This document shows positions 45,216 to 53,903 of a stretch of DNA of 64,000 nt, piece after piece; positions within the stretch are counted from its first letter, which is position 1, and every line of letters starts with the position of its first letter. The DNA comes from Roseiarcus sp963709655. Lineage in GTDB: Bacteria > Pseudomonadota > Alphaproteobacteria > Rhizobiales > Beijerinckiaceae. Where the stretch lies: contig CAVPXF010000036.1 in NCBI GenBank assembly GCA_963709655.1, positions 95,327 to 159,326 on the forward strand, given 5' to 3'. Below the pieces are notes generated by a model. That model was not told the DNA's origin and ran no database searches. It saw nothing but the letters and a program-made list of their open reading frames with translations. Both the position numbers and the translations under genes were made by a program.

Positions 45216-46200
45216 CGCGCCGACCCTGCAAGGCCGGCGCGCCGCGCCCGACGTGCTGGCCTTCCTGCGGCGCTACGCGGCGCTGACCGCGCTGATTGTG
45301 CTGCTCGTCTTCAATTTCGCGGTGACGCCGCATTTCGCCAGCTTCCAAACGCTCAACGTCAACCTGACGCAGGTAGCGACCATCGTCATCGTTTCGGTCG
45401 GCATGACGCTGGTGATCGCGACGGGCGGTATCGACCTCTCGGTCGGTTCGCTGATGGCGATCGCGGGCGCGCTCGCGCCGCTGATCTTCCTCAGTCGGTT
45501 CGGCGTCGCCCATCCGGCGCTCGGCAATGTCCTCGCCTTCATCGTCCCCATCGGGGCTGCCGGGCTGCTCGGCATGTTCAACGGCTGGTTCATCACCCGC
45601 TTCCAGGTCCAGCCGATCGTCGGCACGCTGGTGATGTTCATCGCCGGCCGCGGCATCGGGCAGGTGCTGACCAACGGCAATCTGCAGGCGTTCCACAATC
45701 CGGCGTTTCAGTTCATCGGACTGGGGCGCGTGCTCGGCGTGCCGTTCCAGGTGATCGTCATGCTCGTTCTCGTGGGCCTCGCGGCCTGGGCGGTGCGGCG
45801 GACCCTGTTTGGCCGCCACATTCTGGCGATCGGCGGCAACGAACGCGCGGCGCGCCTCGCCGGCGTGCCGGTCAACCGGGTCAAGCGCTGGGTCTACGCC
45901 ATCAGCGGGCTCTGCGCCGGGATCGCCGGTCTCGTCGTCATCTCGATCAATTCGTCGAGCGACGCCAACCTCGTCGGGCTCGGCATGGAGCTCGACGCGA
46001 TCGCGGCGGTCTCGGTCGGCGGCACGCCGTTCACCGGCGGGCAGGCGAGCGTGGTCGGCACGCTGATCGGCGCGCTCTTGATCCAGCTTTTGCGCTACAC
46101 GCTGCTCGCCAACGGCGTGCCCGACGCCGCGGCGCTGGTCGTCAAGGGCGCCATCATCGCCGGCGCCGTCTGGTCGCAACAGCAGGGGCGGAGGGCATGA
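45208..46200 (+). CDS. ytfT: Sugar ABC transporter permease, YtfT-like
   Basis: 330 residues from a GTG at 45208, with GGGGGAGG six bases upstream and overlapping the ytfR end by 8 bases. RbsC-type permease with about 8-10 helices. Family motifs are GMTLVIATGGIDLSVGSLMAI (~70) and AIGGNERAARLAGVPVNRVK (~210), with VSVGGTPFTGGQASVVGT (~270). The sister permease follows with an ATGA overlap. Two non-identical permeases would form a heterodimeric channel, as in the galactofuranose system. Confidence 0.9.
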
Positions 46201-47195
46201 GCGTTCAGGCCGAAACGCCCGCAGGCCCGGCGCGGCCGAGCAGCATCGCCTGGGCGGCGCAACAGCGGGTGCTGATCGCGCTCGTCCTGCTGATCGCCTT
46301 CGGCGCGCTGCGCTACGATCATTTCCTCGGCGCCTACAACGTGCTGAGCGTGCTGCGCTACAATTCGATGTTCGCGCTGACGAGCCTCGGCATGTGCTTC
46401 GTCATCATGACCGCGGGCATCGATCTCTCGGTCGGCACGACGGCGGCCTGCGCCAGCGTCGTCTCGGCGGTCTTGTCTTTCTACGGCCTCGTGCCGGGCC
46501 TCCTCGGGGGCTTAAGCGTCGGGCTCGCCGTCGGCGCGATCAACGGCTTCATGGTGACGCGGATGCGCATCCTGCCGTTCATCGCGACGCTCTCGGGCAT
46601 GCTGATGGCGAGCGGGACGGGGCTCCTGCTGGCCCACAACCAGTCGGTCTCGGTCTCCTACGACACGGGTTTTACCTGGCTCGGGCAGGGCGACTTTCTC
46701 GGCTTTCCCGTGCCCGGCTGGATCGCCGCGGCCGCGTACCTCTATGGCTCGCTCGTGCTCAACTTCACCAGCTTCGGGCGCTACGTGCTGGCGGTCGGCG
46801 GCAACGAGGAGGCCTCGCGCCTGATGGGGCTGCCGGTCGACCGGGTCGTGTTCTGGACCTATGTCCAGTCGGGCGTGTTCGCGAGCCTCGCCGGCGTCAT
46901 CCTCGCCGCGCAGTTCGGCGCCGGCCAGCCGGCCGAGGGCGTGGGGTGGGAGCTGTTCTCGATCGCGGCCGTCGTGGTCGGAGGCACGCTGCTCACCGGC
47001 GGCGTGGGCTCCGTCGCGACGACGCTCGCCGGCGTCCTGCTGCTCGGCCTGATCTTCAACGTGCTCAATTTCGAGAACGGCCTCGGCTGGATCAGCCTCA
47101 GCGCCTACTGGCAGTCGGTGGTGCGCGGCGTGTTCCTGATGGTGGTCGTGATGGCCGGTTCGGGCGCCGCGCGCAGAGCGCTGAGGACGGCGTAG
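46197..47195 (+). CDS. yjfF: Sugar ABC transporter permease, YjfF-like
   Basis: 332 residues. Second RbsC-type permease: MCFVIMTAGIDLSVGTTAAC (~65), AVGGNEEASRLMGLPVDRVV (~198), VVGGTLLTGGVGSVATTLAG (~263). Its ATG overlaps the ytfT stop. Expected to pair with YtfT in the inner membrane. Its stop codon lies in the outer arm of a large palindrome shared with the convergent kinase gene. Confidence 0.9.
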   Translation: MSVQAETPAGPARPSSIAWAAQQRVLIALVLLIAFGALRYDHFLGAYNVLSVLRYNSMFALTSLGMCFVIMTAGIDLSVGTTAACASVVSAVLSFYGLVPGLLGGLSVGLAVGAINGFMVTRMRILPFIATLSGMLMASGTGLLLAHNQSVSVSYDTGFTWLGQGDFLGFPVPGWIAAAAYLYGSLVLNFTSFGRYVLAVGGNEEASRLMGLPVDRVVFWTYVQSGVFASLAGVILAAQFGAGQPAEGVGWELFSIAAVVVGGTLLTGGVGSVATTLAGVLLLGLIFNVLNFENGLGWISLSAYWQSVVRGVFLMVVVMAGSGAARRALRTA

Positions 47196-47255
47196 CGCCT
47201 GTAGGGCCGGGTCGCTGACCCGGCCGGCGCGGTCAGCGACCGCGCCTACAGGCGC
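47195..47255. terminator. Palindrome at the convergent ends of yjfF and the PfkB kinase gene (REP family A)
   Basis: Outer arms gcgcctgtagg (47195-47205) and cctacaggcgc (47245-47255), inner palindromes ccgggtcgctgacccgg and gcggtcagcgaccgc. The stop codons of both flanking genes fall at or in its arms, so it may act as a bidirectional terminator or REP-like transcript end. Confidence 0.7.
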
Positions 47256-48169
47256 CCCTCGAACTCCGCCTCCGTGGCGAACGACTTCTGCGCCCCGCGT
47301 TTGGTCACCGAATCCGCGGCGTAGCGGGTCGCCCGGCCGAGCGCCGCCTCGAGGCCGAGGCCCGCGGCGAAATAGCGGGCGAAGCTGCCGATGAAGGCGT
47401 CGCCGGCGCCGGTCGTGTCGATCGCCTCGACCCTGACCGGCGGGATGCGCTCGAGCCCCCCGGGCGTCGCAACCAGCGCGCCGCGCGCGCCGAGCGTCAC
47501 GATCACCGTCTCGACTCCGTCCGCGATCAGGCTTTTCGCCGCCGCGGCGATCTCGTCCTCCGTGGTGACCGGCAGGCCAGTCAAAATGGCGAGCTCGGTC
47601 TCGTTCGGCGCGACGAAGTTCGCGAGCCGCACTTTGTCGCGATCGAGCGTGCGGAGCGCCGGGGCGGGGTTCAGCACGGTCTTGACGCCATGGCGCTTGC
47701 CGAATTCGAGCGTCGCGTAGACCGTCTCGAGCGGCACTTCGAGCTGCAGCAGGATGAGGTCGCAGGTCTTGAGGTCGGCCGTCGCCGCCTCGACGTCGGC
47801 CGGCGCAAGGTCGCCGTTCGCCCCCTTGACGATCAGGATGAAATTCTCGCCCGCCGGATTGACCAGGATGGTGGCGGTGCCGGTCGTCTGACCCACGACC
47901 CGGCCGACGTGGGTCGTATCGACGCTCAGCGCCGCGAAATTGCCGAGCACGTTCTCGCCGAGCAGGTCGCAGCCGACCTTCGACACCATCACGACGTCGG
48001 CGCCGAGCTTCGCCGCGGCCGCGGCCTGGTTCGCCCCCTTGCCGCCAAAGCTCATCTCGAAGCGCGGCGCAGCGATCGTCTCGCCCCACACCGGCATGCG
48101 CTCGATATAGGTGACGACGTCGACGTTGCTCGACCCGACGACGCCGATGCGCGGACGTTTTTGCGGCAT
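47246..48169 (-). CDS. rbsK: PfkB-family sugar kinase, ribokinase type
   Basis: 307 residues, ATP-dependent phosphorylation of a sugar. PfkB signature 1 is MSFGGKGANQAAAAAKLGA (~39-57) with the GG switch. Signature 2 is DTTGAGDAFIGSFARY (~250), including the anion hole and catalytic Asp. NPAP and NETE motifs in the middle are typical of ribokinase. Convergent with the importer operon and 50 bp from yjfF. It probably phosphorylates the imported sugar; the true sugar may be a hexulose rather than ribose given the adjacent isomerase. A broken copy of its 5' end lies at 50865-50946. Confidence 0.88.
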   Translation of the reverse strand: MPQKRPRIGVVGSSNVDVVTYIERMPVWGETIAAPRFEMSFGGKGANQAAAAAKLGADVVMVSKVGCDLLGENVLGNFAALSVDTTHVGRVVGQTTGTATILVNPAGENFILIVKGANGDLAPADVEAATADLKTCDLILLQLEVPLETVYATLEFGKRHGVKTVLNPAPALRTLDRDKVRLANFVAPNETELAILTGLPVTTEDEIAAAAKSLIADGVETVIVTLGARGALVATPGGLERIPPVRVEAIDTTGAGDAFIGSFARYFAAGLGLEAALGRATRYAADSVTKRGAQKSFATEAEFEGRL

Positions 48170-48703
48170 GACTGACTTCCCACTCTTTGCTCGACCGCAC
48201 TGAACCGACGTCTTGCGGGTGGAGTCGCGAACGCGCCCCTGACTGCAAGGCCCGGTTTGACGTTTGGCAGCTTACCAGATCGGTCGGGGGAGCGGAGAGG
48301 GCCCGCGTCGCCATGCCTAGATAAGTGGATTCGGTTTGAGAGTCAGCGGCGTCAACTCGGGCAGTTTCAGTCTCTATGCCGCGATGGGCGAGGCGCTCGC
48401 CGCCAAAAAGTTCGACTTTTAACAGACCTCAATCGTTTTACGCCGCTTCCGGTATTTCTTTATCAATCAATATTAACAGGCAATTTACCGAACCCGGAAG
48501 TTCTGGGGGCTTTGATGGTCACTATTTACCCGCCTCAAAGCTGTGCGGAGGACATTGCCGCCGGCTTCGCCCTCCAGGGTCCGCGGTGCGGACCAGGGCT
48601 GCGGTTTGGATGGAAGGTGGGGGAAGAAACGAACAATCGAGCGCCTGGCCAGGTCGCGATCGGGTTTCACATCGACGAGGTCGATGGGATTCTCCCGACG
48701 ATC
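48170..48703. other. Gap between kinase gene and GGDEF-EAL gene
   Basis: About 530 bp. It includes a short frame ending at 48423 that encodes VSGVNSGSFSLYAAMGEALA then KKFDF and a stop, which looks like the end of a lost gene. The GGDEF-EAL frame extends leftwards through this region, but its translation there is not protein-like until about 48700. Confidence 0.4.
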
Positions 48704-50608
48704 ATGCTGCGGGAACAGTACCGTTCTCTCACCCGTCTCGTGCCGGTTCTCTACGTAGTCGTCGTCATCACGGCCATGTTGCTGGCCTATGAGTTGCACA
48801 GCATCGCGCCGGAACGAATTACCATCACTGCCGTTTGCGCCTTGCTTTGTGTCGTCGTCTCGCGACTGCGCTACTGGGTCAGAGCCCGCAAACGCGTTGA
48901 CGATGTCGACGTCGCCGTCATCCGCAAAGATATACGTTCCGCCACGATTCTCGGGCCGACGCTGGCCCTGGGCTTTACCCTAGTCGGCATCACCGCCATG
49001 TATAGTGGCGACGTCTACCAGAAGTCGGTGATGATGCTCGCCATCTGGATCACCGTCGTCGCCTGCGCGTTCTGCCTGTTCGCCATACCGCGCGCGGCGG
49101 CGCTCGTCATTCTCTCCGCCACCTTCCCGCTTGTTGCGGCGTTTCTGCCGCTCGGCGACCAACTGTTGACGGCGCTCGTCGGGCTGTTGCTGCTTATTTC
49201 CGGTCTCATGATCCACATGCTGCGCGAGAATTTTCGGATATTCTCTGAAATCATTCGATCTCGCACGATGATCGCGCAAAAGCGCCAGTTGGCCGAAGAA
49301 GCCAAATTGGCCGCGACCGAGATGGCCTACACCGACTACCTCACTCAGCTTTCTAATCGTCGCCATTTTCACGTTTTGCTTGGCGACCGGGTTCGAAATC
49401 CATCGTCCGCGAACGTCCCTTTTGCGGTCGGCATGCTGGACCTCGACGGTTTCAAGCCCATCAACGACGTCCATGGCCACCCGGTCGGCGACATCGTGCT
49501 GCAGCAGGTTGCAGCGCGCCTCGCCACTATGATGAATGGCCGAGGTTTTCTGGCCCGGATGGGCGGCGACGAGTTTGCGGTCATCGGCGACGGCCTCCGA
49601 ACAGCGCCGGACGCGATCGCCTTTGGGCGGGAAATTCAGGCCGTGTTCACAGAACCCTTCGTCATCGGCTCCGTTACCGCACCCCTCACCTGCACTTGCG
49701 GGTTCTCGCTATATCCGTCTTCGGGCGACGATCCGGACCGCCTGGCCGATCGCGCGGATATGGCCCTCTACCGCGCCAAGGCGAAACAGCGAGGCGGCGT
49801 CGCGGTGTTCGACGCCCGCGATGAAAGCGTCGCGCTCGAACGCGCCGTGATCGAGCAGGCGCTGCGCAAGGCGGTCGCCGAGGGCGCGCTCGAACCGCAT
49901 TTCCAACCCATTGTCGACCTTGCGACCGGCCAACTCACCGGTTTCGAGTCGCTTGCCCGGTGGAACGATCCGCAACTCGGACTATTGTCGCCGGCGGTCT
50001 TTGTTCCCATCGCCGAGCAGATCGGCATCACGGAACAACTGACGAAATCGTTGCTGCGCAAGGCCGCCGCTGTCGCTGCCGGATGGCCGAGCCACCTCAC
50101 GCTGTCGTTCAATCTTTCCGCCGTGGAACTTTCCAAGGCGAGCACGGGGTTCGACTTGGTCGCGATCCTCGCGGAATGCCGACTGCCGCCGCAGCGCTTT
50201 GTCGCGGAGATCACCGAAACTGCGATTATAAAGAACCTCCTCAACGCGCGCAGCACCATCGAGAATCTCAAGGCCGCCGGCATTCGCGTCGCCTTGGACG
50301 ATTTCGGAACCGGTTACTCCAGCCTCAGTCAAGTCCGCGACTTGCGGCTTGATGAGATCAAGATCGACAAGAGTTTTGTCGATCACGTCTGCGTCGATCG
50401 ACGGATCGCCGGCCTGGTGAGCTCGATCATCGAGATGTGCGGGCGCCTGGACCTGATGTGCGTCGCGGAAGGCATCGAACGCCAGGATCAACTCGACGAA
50501 CTTAAACGGTGCGGTTGCAGGCGAGGCCAGGGCTATCTCTTCTCGCAGGCTTTGCCTGAAAACAAACTCGACGAATACATCCGCTCGCGCCTCCCGCAGG
50601 CGGCCTAA
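48704..50608 (+). CDS. Membrane GGDEF-EAL protein (c-di-GMP turnover)
   Basis: 634 residues from the ATG at 48704; the upstream open frame is unlikely to be coding and no good Shine-Dalgarno resolves the start. Six probable membrane helices fill residues ~10-200, followed by a coiled linker. The GGDEF domain has RMGGDEFAVI intact, so diguanylate cyclase activity is possible. The EAL domain has ESL instead of EAL (TGFESLARW), with NLSAVEL, EITETAI, DDFGTGYSSL, KIDKSFV and GYLFS present, so most metal and catalytic residues are kept. It could make or degrade c-di-GMP. Flanked by the kinase gene and a broken copy of that gene's 5' end. Confidence 0.88.
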   Translation: MLREQYRSLTRLVPVLYVVVVITAMLLAYELHSIAPERITITAVCALLCVVVSRLRYWVRARKRVDDVDVAVIRKDIRSATILGPTLALGFTLVGITAMYSGDVYQKSVMMLAIWITVVACAFCLFAIPRAAALVILSATFPLVAAFLPLGDQLLTALVGLLLLISGLMIHMLRENFRIFSEIIRSRTMIAQKRQLAEEAKLAATEMAYTDYLTQLSNRRHFHVLLGDRVRNPSSANVPFAVGMLDLDGFKPINDVHGHPVGDIVLQQVAARLATMMNGRGFLARMGGDEFAVIGDGLRTAPDAIAFGREIQAVFTEPFVIGSVTAPLTCTCGFSLYPSSGDDPDRLADRADMALYRAKAKQRGGVAVFDARDESVALERAVIEQALRKAVAEGALEPHFQPIVDLATGQLTGFESLARWNDPQLGLLSPAVFVPIAEQIGITEQLTKSLLRKAAAVAAGWPSHLTLSFNLSAVELSKASTGFDLVAILAECRLPPQRFVAEITETAIIKNLLNARSTIENLKAAGIRVALDDFGTGYSSLSQVRDLRLDEIKIDKSFVDHVCVDRRIAGLVSSIIEMCGRLDLMCVAEGIERQDQLDELKRCGCRRGQGYLFSQALPENKLDEYIRSRLPQAA

Positions 50609-50645
50609 GGACACTCAGCAAAATAAGTGCGCCGAATTCCCCGCC

Positions 50646-50753
50646 GTCATTGCGAGCCGAAGGCGAAGCAATCCATGCCGCAGGTCGCGGCGGCGGCATG
50701 GATTGCTTCGTCCCCCCGGGCTCTTCGACCCGAGGGTCGCTCCTCGCAATGAC
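50646..50753. repeat. Intergenic inverted repeat, family B
   Basis: Outer arms gtcattgcgag and ctcgcaatgac, inner arms gaagcaatccatgcc and ggcatggattgcttc. A second member is at 63343-63432. This is a widespread intergenic hairpin of Hyphomicrobiales. Confidence 0.85.
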
Positions 50754-50864
50754 AGTCGCGGGTTGTTTGAATTGATTCAGTAGTTTCGGTGCGTCGCCTA
50801 AGGTCCGCGGCGGAAAAGTCCAACACGGCGGCGAGGGGCACGGGCGCAGCAAGCGTCTCGCCCC

Positions 50865-50946
50865 GGACCCGCATGCGCTCGATATAGGTGACGACGTCGA
50901 CGTTGCTCGACCCGACGACGCCGACGCGCGGACGTTTCTGGGTCAC
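50865..50946 (-). pseudogene. Fragment of PfkB/ribokinase gene 5' end
   Basis: Encodes TQKRPRVGVVGSSNVDVVTY then IERM-RVRGETLAAP, nearly the same as the first ~28 residues of the intact kinase (47246-48169). The two DNA stretches are about 90% identical over ~85 bp, then diverge. Nothing downstream continues the gene. It is on the same strand as the intact copy, with the GGDEF-EAL gene between them. Confidence 0.85.
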
Positions 50947-50992
50947 CACATTCCCTTTTCTTCGAAAGGCTCTGGGTTTCAAAGTCGCCAGT

Positions 50993-51568
50993 TCATTGAT
51001 GTCCGAAGCGGGCGGCGAGGGTCGCGTTGGCGACCTCGACGGAGAAGTCTTCCGGGTCGAACTCCTCGCCAAGCCATTCGAGGCGTTCGGCGCGTTCGGG
51101 ATGGGTAGGGTCTGCGAGGATGTCGAGCAGCTCTTGATAACCCCAGGGACCGCCGCAATCCTCCGGCGGACACGCGCGCTTGCCTGCGATGCAGGCCGGG
51201 TAGGTCGTTCCCTCAGCGGCCGGAAGGGTCTTTTCGATCGTGATGGTGTGCTCCCAGTCGTCGCCGAAGTCATAGGTGTAGGCGAAGCGGACGACGCCGG
51301 ATCTGTGCACGGCGCCTAAGGTCAGACGCTTTTCGTCCGCGACGTCGTCGACGCTAGCGCGGTCGCCGTAACTCCCGCCATCGATGTCGAAGACATGGAG
51401 GTGGCCGCCGTCCCAGCCCATCGCCCTCTGGATCGCCTCATGCAGATCGGCGAGCGTCATGTTGGCCGGCGCCAGGAGCCGACGCCAGATCGGCGGCTTG
51501 GCGCCGCGCAGCGTGACCTTGAGGCTGATGATGCTGTTCGCCGCGTCGGTTTTCGGCTTCGTCGCCAT
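50993..51568 (-). CDS. Plasmid pRiA4b ORF-3-like protein
   Basis: 191 residues. The family signature is clear: LKVTLRGAKPPIWRRLLAP at residues ~15-33, LADLHEAIQRAMGWDGGHLH, FAYTYDFGDDWEHTI, and CPPEDCGGPWGYQELLDIL with the Cys/Gly segment. Members occur on rhizobial plasmids and mobile elements as well as chromosomes; function is unestablished. Complete. It lies in a region with other signs of mobility (kinase fragment, brnTA, transposase stub). Confidence 0.9.
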   Translation of the reverse strand: MATKPKTDAANSIISLKVTLRGAKPPIWRRLLAPANMTLADLHEAIQRAMGWDGGHLHVFDIDGGSYGDRASVDDVADEKRLTLGAVHRSGVVRFAYTYDFGDDWEHTITIEKTLPAAEGTTYPACIAGKRACPPEDCGGPWGYQELLDILADPTHPERAERLEWLGEEFDPEDFSVEVANATLAARFGHQ

Positions 51569-51625
51569 GCCCCGTTTCCTGCCTCGCTCGTGGTCAGAAA
51601 AGTCCGCGCCTGACGATTCCGAGCG

Positions 51626-52657
51626 TTACCCCAGCTCCGCCGAGCGCGCCCAGAGGTTGATCCCGGCGTCGACCGCGTAGCCGTCGATCGCCTTCAGCTC
51701 CTCCGCCGAGAAGTCGAGCTTGTCGAGCGCCTTGACGCTGTCGACGACCTGTTCCGGCCGGCTTGCGCCGATCAGCGCGCTCGTCACCCGCTTGTCGCGC
51801 AGCGCCCAGGCGAGCGCCAGCTGGGCAAGCGATTGGCCGCGCCGCTCGGCGATGCCGTTCAGCGCGCGCACATGCGCGAGCGTCTCGGGCGTCAGGAAGT
51901 CCGGCTTGAAGAAATGGGCCTCGGCAGCGCGGCTGTCGGCCGGGACTCCCTTCAGGTACTTGTCGGTCAAGAGCCCTTGCGCCAGCGGCGAAAACACGAT
52001 CGCGCCGATCCCCTCGTCGGCCAGCGTGTCCAAGAGCCCGTCAGTCTCGATCCAGCGGTTGACCATCGAATAGCTCGGCTGATGGATGAGGCAGGGCGTG
52101 CCGAGACGCTTGAGAATGGCCGCAGCCTCGCGGGTGCGGCGCGAATTGTAGGACGAGATCCCGGCGTAGAGCGCCTTGCCCTGGCGCACCGCGGCGTCGA
52201 GCGCGCCCATCGTCTCCTCGAGCGGCGTATCGGGGTCGAAGCGGTGCGAATAGAAGATGTCGACGCTGTCGAGCCCCATGCGCTTGAGGCTCTGGTCGAG
52301 GCTGGCCATCAGGTATTTGCGGCTGCCCCATTCGCCATAGGGGCCGGGCCACATGTCGTAGCCGGCCTTGGTCGAAATCACCAGTTCGTCGCGATGGCCG
52401 CGGAAGTCGGTCCGCAAGATCTCGCCGAAATTGATTTCCGCCGAACCCGGCGGCGGTCCGTAATTGTTGGCGAGGTCGAAGTGCGTGATCCCGAGATCGA
52501 ACGCCGTGCGGCAGATCGCGCGCATCGAATCGACCGACCGATTGAAGCCGAAGCTGTGCCATAAGCCGAGCGAGATCGCCGGCAGCTTGAGGCCGCTGCG
52601 GCCGCAGCGATTGTAGCGCATGGACTCGTAGCGGGAGGCAGAGGGGAGGTAGGGCAT
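51626..52657 (-). CDS. Aldo/keto reductase, L-glyceraldehyde 3-phosphate reductase type (YghZ-like)
   Basis: 343 residues. (beta/alpha)8 NADPH-dependent reductase. Catalytic tetrad segments are visible: FDLANNYGPPPGSAE (Asp/Tyr), ISTKAGYDMWPGPYGEWGSR (Lys) and FYSHRFDPDTPLEET (His). The latter two blocks are diagnostic of the YghZ/Gpr subgroup, which reduces L-glyceraldehyde 3-phosphate and methylglyoxal. The ATG at 52657 aligns with the family N-terminus (Y..S.RYESMRYNRCGRSGLKLP). Monocistronic in appearance, 57 bp downstream of no obvious partner. Detoxification of reactive aldehydes is the likely role. Confidence 0.9.
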   Translation of the reverse strand: MPYLPSASRYESMRYNRCGRSGLKLPAISLGLWHSFGFNRSVDSMRAICRTAFDLGITHFDLANNYGPPPGSAEINFGEILRTDFRGHRDELVISTKAGYDMWPGPYGEWGSRKYLMASLDQSLKRMGLDSVDIFYSHRFDPDTPLEETMGALDAAVRQGKALYAGISSYNSRRTREAAAILKRLGTPCLIHQPSYSMVNRWIETDGLLDTLADEGIGAIVFSPLAQGLLTDKYLKGVPADSRAAEAHFFKPDFLTPETLAHVRALNGIAERRGQSLAQLALAWALRDKRVTSALIGASRPEQVVDSVKALDKLDFSAEELKAIDGYAVDAGINLWARSAELG

Positions 52658-52833
52658 GACCGCTCCATGTTTGGCTGGCGTTCTCGTTCCCGCCAGTCTT
52701 TATCCGCTCGCCCGAGCCGAAAGCAATCCGCCAGGGCATTCAGGCGGCGCTCGCCGCGAAGGGCGCGCAGCAATCGCACGTTGGAATCGCGAAAGTCCTC
52801 GCCGCGACCGATAAGCACGCTGCCTCTCGCTGA

Positions 52834-53135
52834 TTAGGCCTTCTTTTTGGTCGACCTCGAGCGCGGCGTCATGGCGGCCTCAGTCTTCTGGCCGAAAAAA
52901 CTTTCACGCAGCGCCTTCTCGACACGGGCGTTGTAGCCCGGCCCGCTCGCTCGGATGTGCTCGACCAACTCCGCAGACAGTCGAAAGCCAACGCGCACTT
53001 TCGGTGAGGCGGATTTCGGTCGGCCCCGCCAATCGAAGTAGCGGCGAGCTTCGCCTGATACTCCGGAGTGGACAGGTCCGGGGCATCGTCAGGATCAATC
53101 CAGTCGGTCGCCGCAAAGGGCTTGCTCCCGGTCAT
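52834..53135 (-). CDS. brnA: BrnA-type antitoxin, frameshifted
   Basis: The N-terminal frame reads MTGSKPFAATDWIDPDDAPD and LSTPEYQAKLAATSI. A one-base loss at about 53030-53031 then puts the conserved remainder in another frame: RGRPKSASPKVRVGFRLSAE, LVEHIRASGPGYNARVEKAL, RESFFGQ, ending in a Lys-rich tail at 52834. This is the BrnA ribbon-helix-helix layout (about 100 residues). It overlaps brnT by 41 bases, the normal arrangement. If the frameshift is real the antitoxin is non-functional; a sequence error is more likely because an intact toxin without antitoxin would be harmful. Confidence 0.8.
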
Positions 53136-53367
53136 TGGCTTTCCTAAGGCTGATGATGCGACGCCCGGCGCCGCGCGGGGTCCAGACGCTCACGCCCATG
53201 CGGCCGTCAAGGCGGCCGATCGTAATGAAGCGCGGCTCACCGTAGTCTTTCCGATCGTCCGCGATGGTCAGCGTCGCTCCTGCGAAAATCTCGGCCGCCC
53301 GCCCCATATCGAGCCCCCGGTGTTTGAGGGTCGCTTCACGCTTGGCCGGATCGAATTCAATCTTCAC
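53095..53367 (-). CDS. brnT: BrnT-type ribonuclease toxin
   Basis: 90 residues starting at a GTG (53367). The family signature is seen: MKIEFDPAKREATLKHRGLD, GRAAEIFAGATLTIADDRKDYGE, RFITIGRLDGRMGVSVWTPR, RIISLRKANDRE. BrnT is a RelE-fold toxin that cleaves RNA and is neutralised by BrnA, which also represses the operon. First gene of the pair. A perfect palindrome two bases upstream of the start is the probable BrnA operator. Catalytic Arg/Lys residues near RIISLRKA appear intact. Confidence 0.9.
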   Translation of the reverse strand: MKIEFDPAKREATLKHRGLDMGRAAEIFAGATLTIADDRKDYGEPRFITIGRLDGRMGVSVWTPRGAGRRIISLRKANDREQALCGDRLD

Positions 53368-53368
53368 A

Positions 53369-53390
53369 ATTTATTGTGGCGACAATAAAT
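53369..53390 (-). promoter_or_regulatory. Palindromic operator upstream of brnT
   Basis: Perfect inverted repeat ATTTATTGT (53369-53377), spacer GGCG, ACAATAAAT (53382-53390). It abuts the brnT start codon and is AT-rich against a GC-rich background. BrnA-type antitoxins bind such sites to autoregulate. Confidence 0.75.
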
Positions 53391-53431
53391 CCAATCGGCA
53401 AGCGATTCGCGCTTAAGGCGGGCCGGTGCGC

Positions 53432-53725
53432 CTATTCCAAGGGCGGGTCAACACTGCCAAACTGATCTTCGACAGTACGTTTTATCGAGTTATTGATCGC
53501 GCGGGCAAAATCGCGCTGGGGGGCGTCGAGCGCGTCGAGCACGATCGCCTTGTCGGCGAAGCGCGCCCCCGAGCGCAGAAGCCGCTCCAGTTGCCCGCTC
53601 TCCCGCAGCTCGTCGATCCGCCCGAGGGTGGCGATAACCTGCTGGCGCACCGTCGCGCCCTCGCGCCGGCTCTCGACGATCTGCAGGTAGGCGCGGCCGC
53701 CCGAGGTCTTTTTGCGGAAATACAT
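53432..53725 (-). pseudogene. 5' stub of an IS1634-type (IS4 group) transposase
   Basis: Starts MYFRKKTSGGRAYLQIVESR and continues VRQQVIATLGRIDELRESGQ, LERLLRSGARFADKAIVLDA, the N-terminus of IS1634-family transposases (normally ~550 residues). Homology ends near residue 70 and the frame stops at 53432. No DDE domain, no second end. It marks an old insertion beside brnTA. Confidence 0.8.
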
Positions 53726-53903
53726 GGCGGAATGCCTGGCGCCGAACTCGATTATGGTGCGCACAGAATCCGCGCAAGATTCCAGAACAATCAAGAACAA
53801 TCGGCGAAAAACGTGGCACTACATTCTCGCGGTCGCGCACCCTCGCCCACAATCAAATCAACGCCTTGTACCCGGCGGGGGTGCTCCAACTGTCGAAGAT
53901 CAG

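Noticed and set aside
48257..48703. Upstream extension of the GGDEF-EAL gene
   Set aside because: The translated extension is not protein-like and contains no domain; the first plausible start before the membrane helices is 48704.
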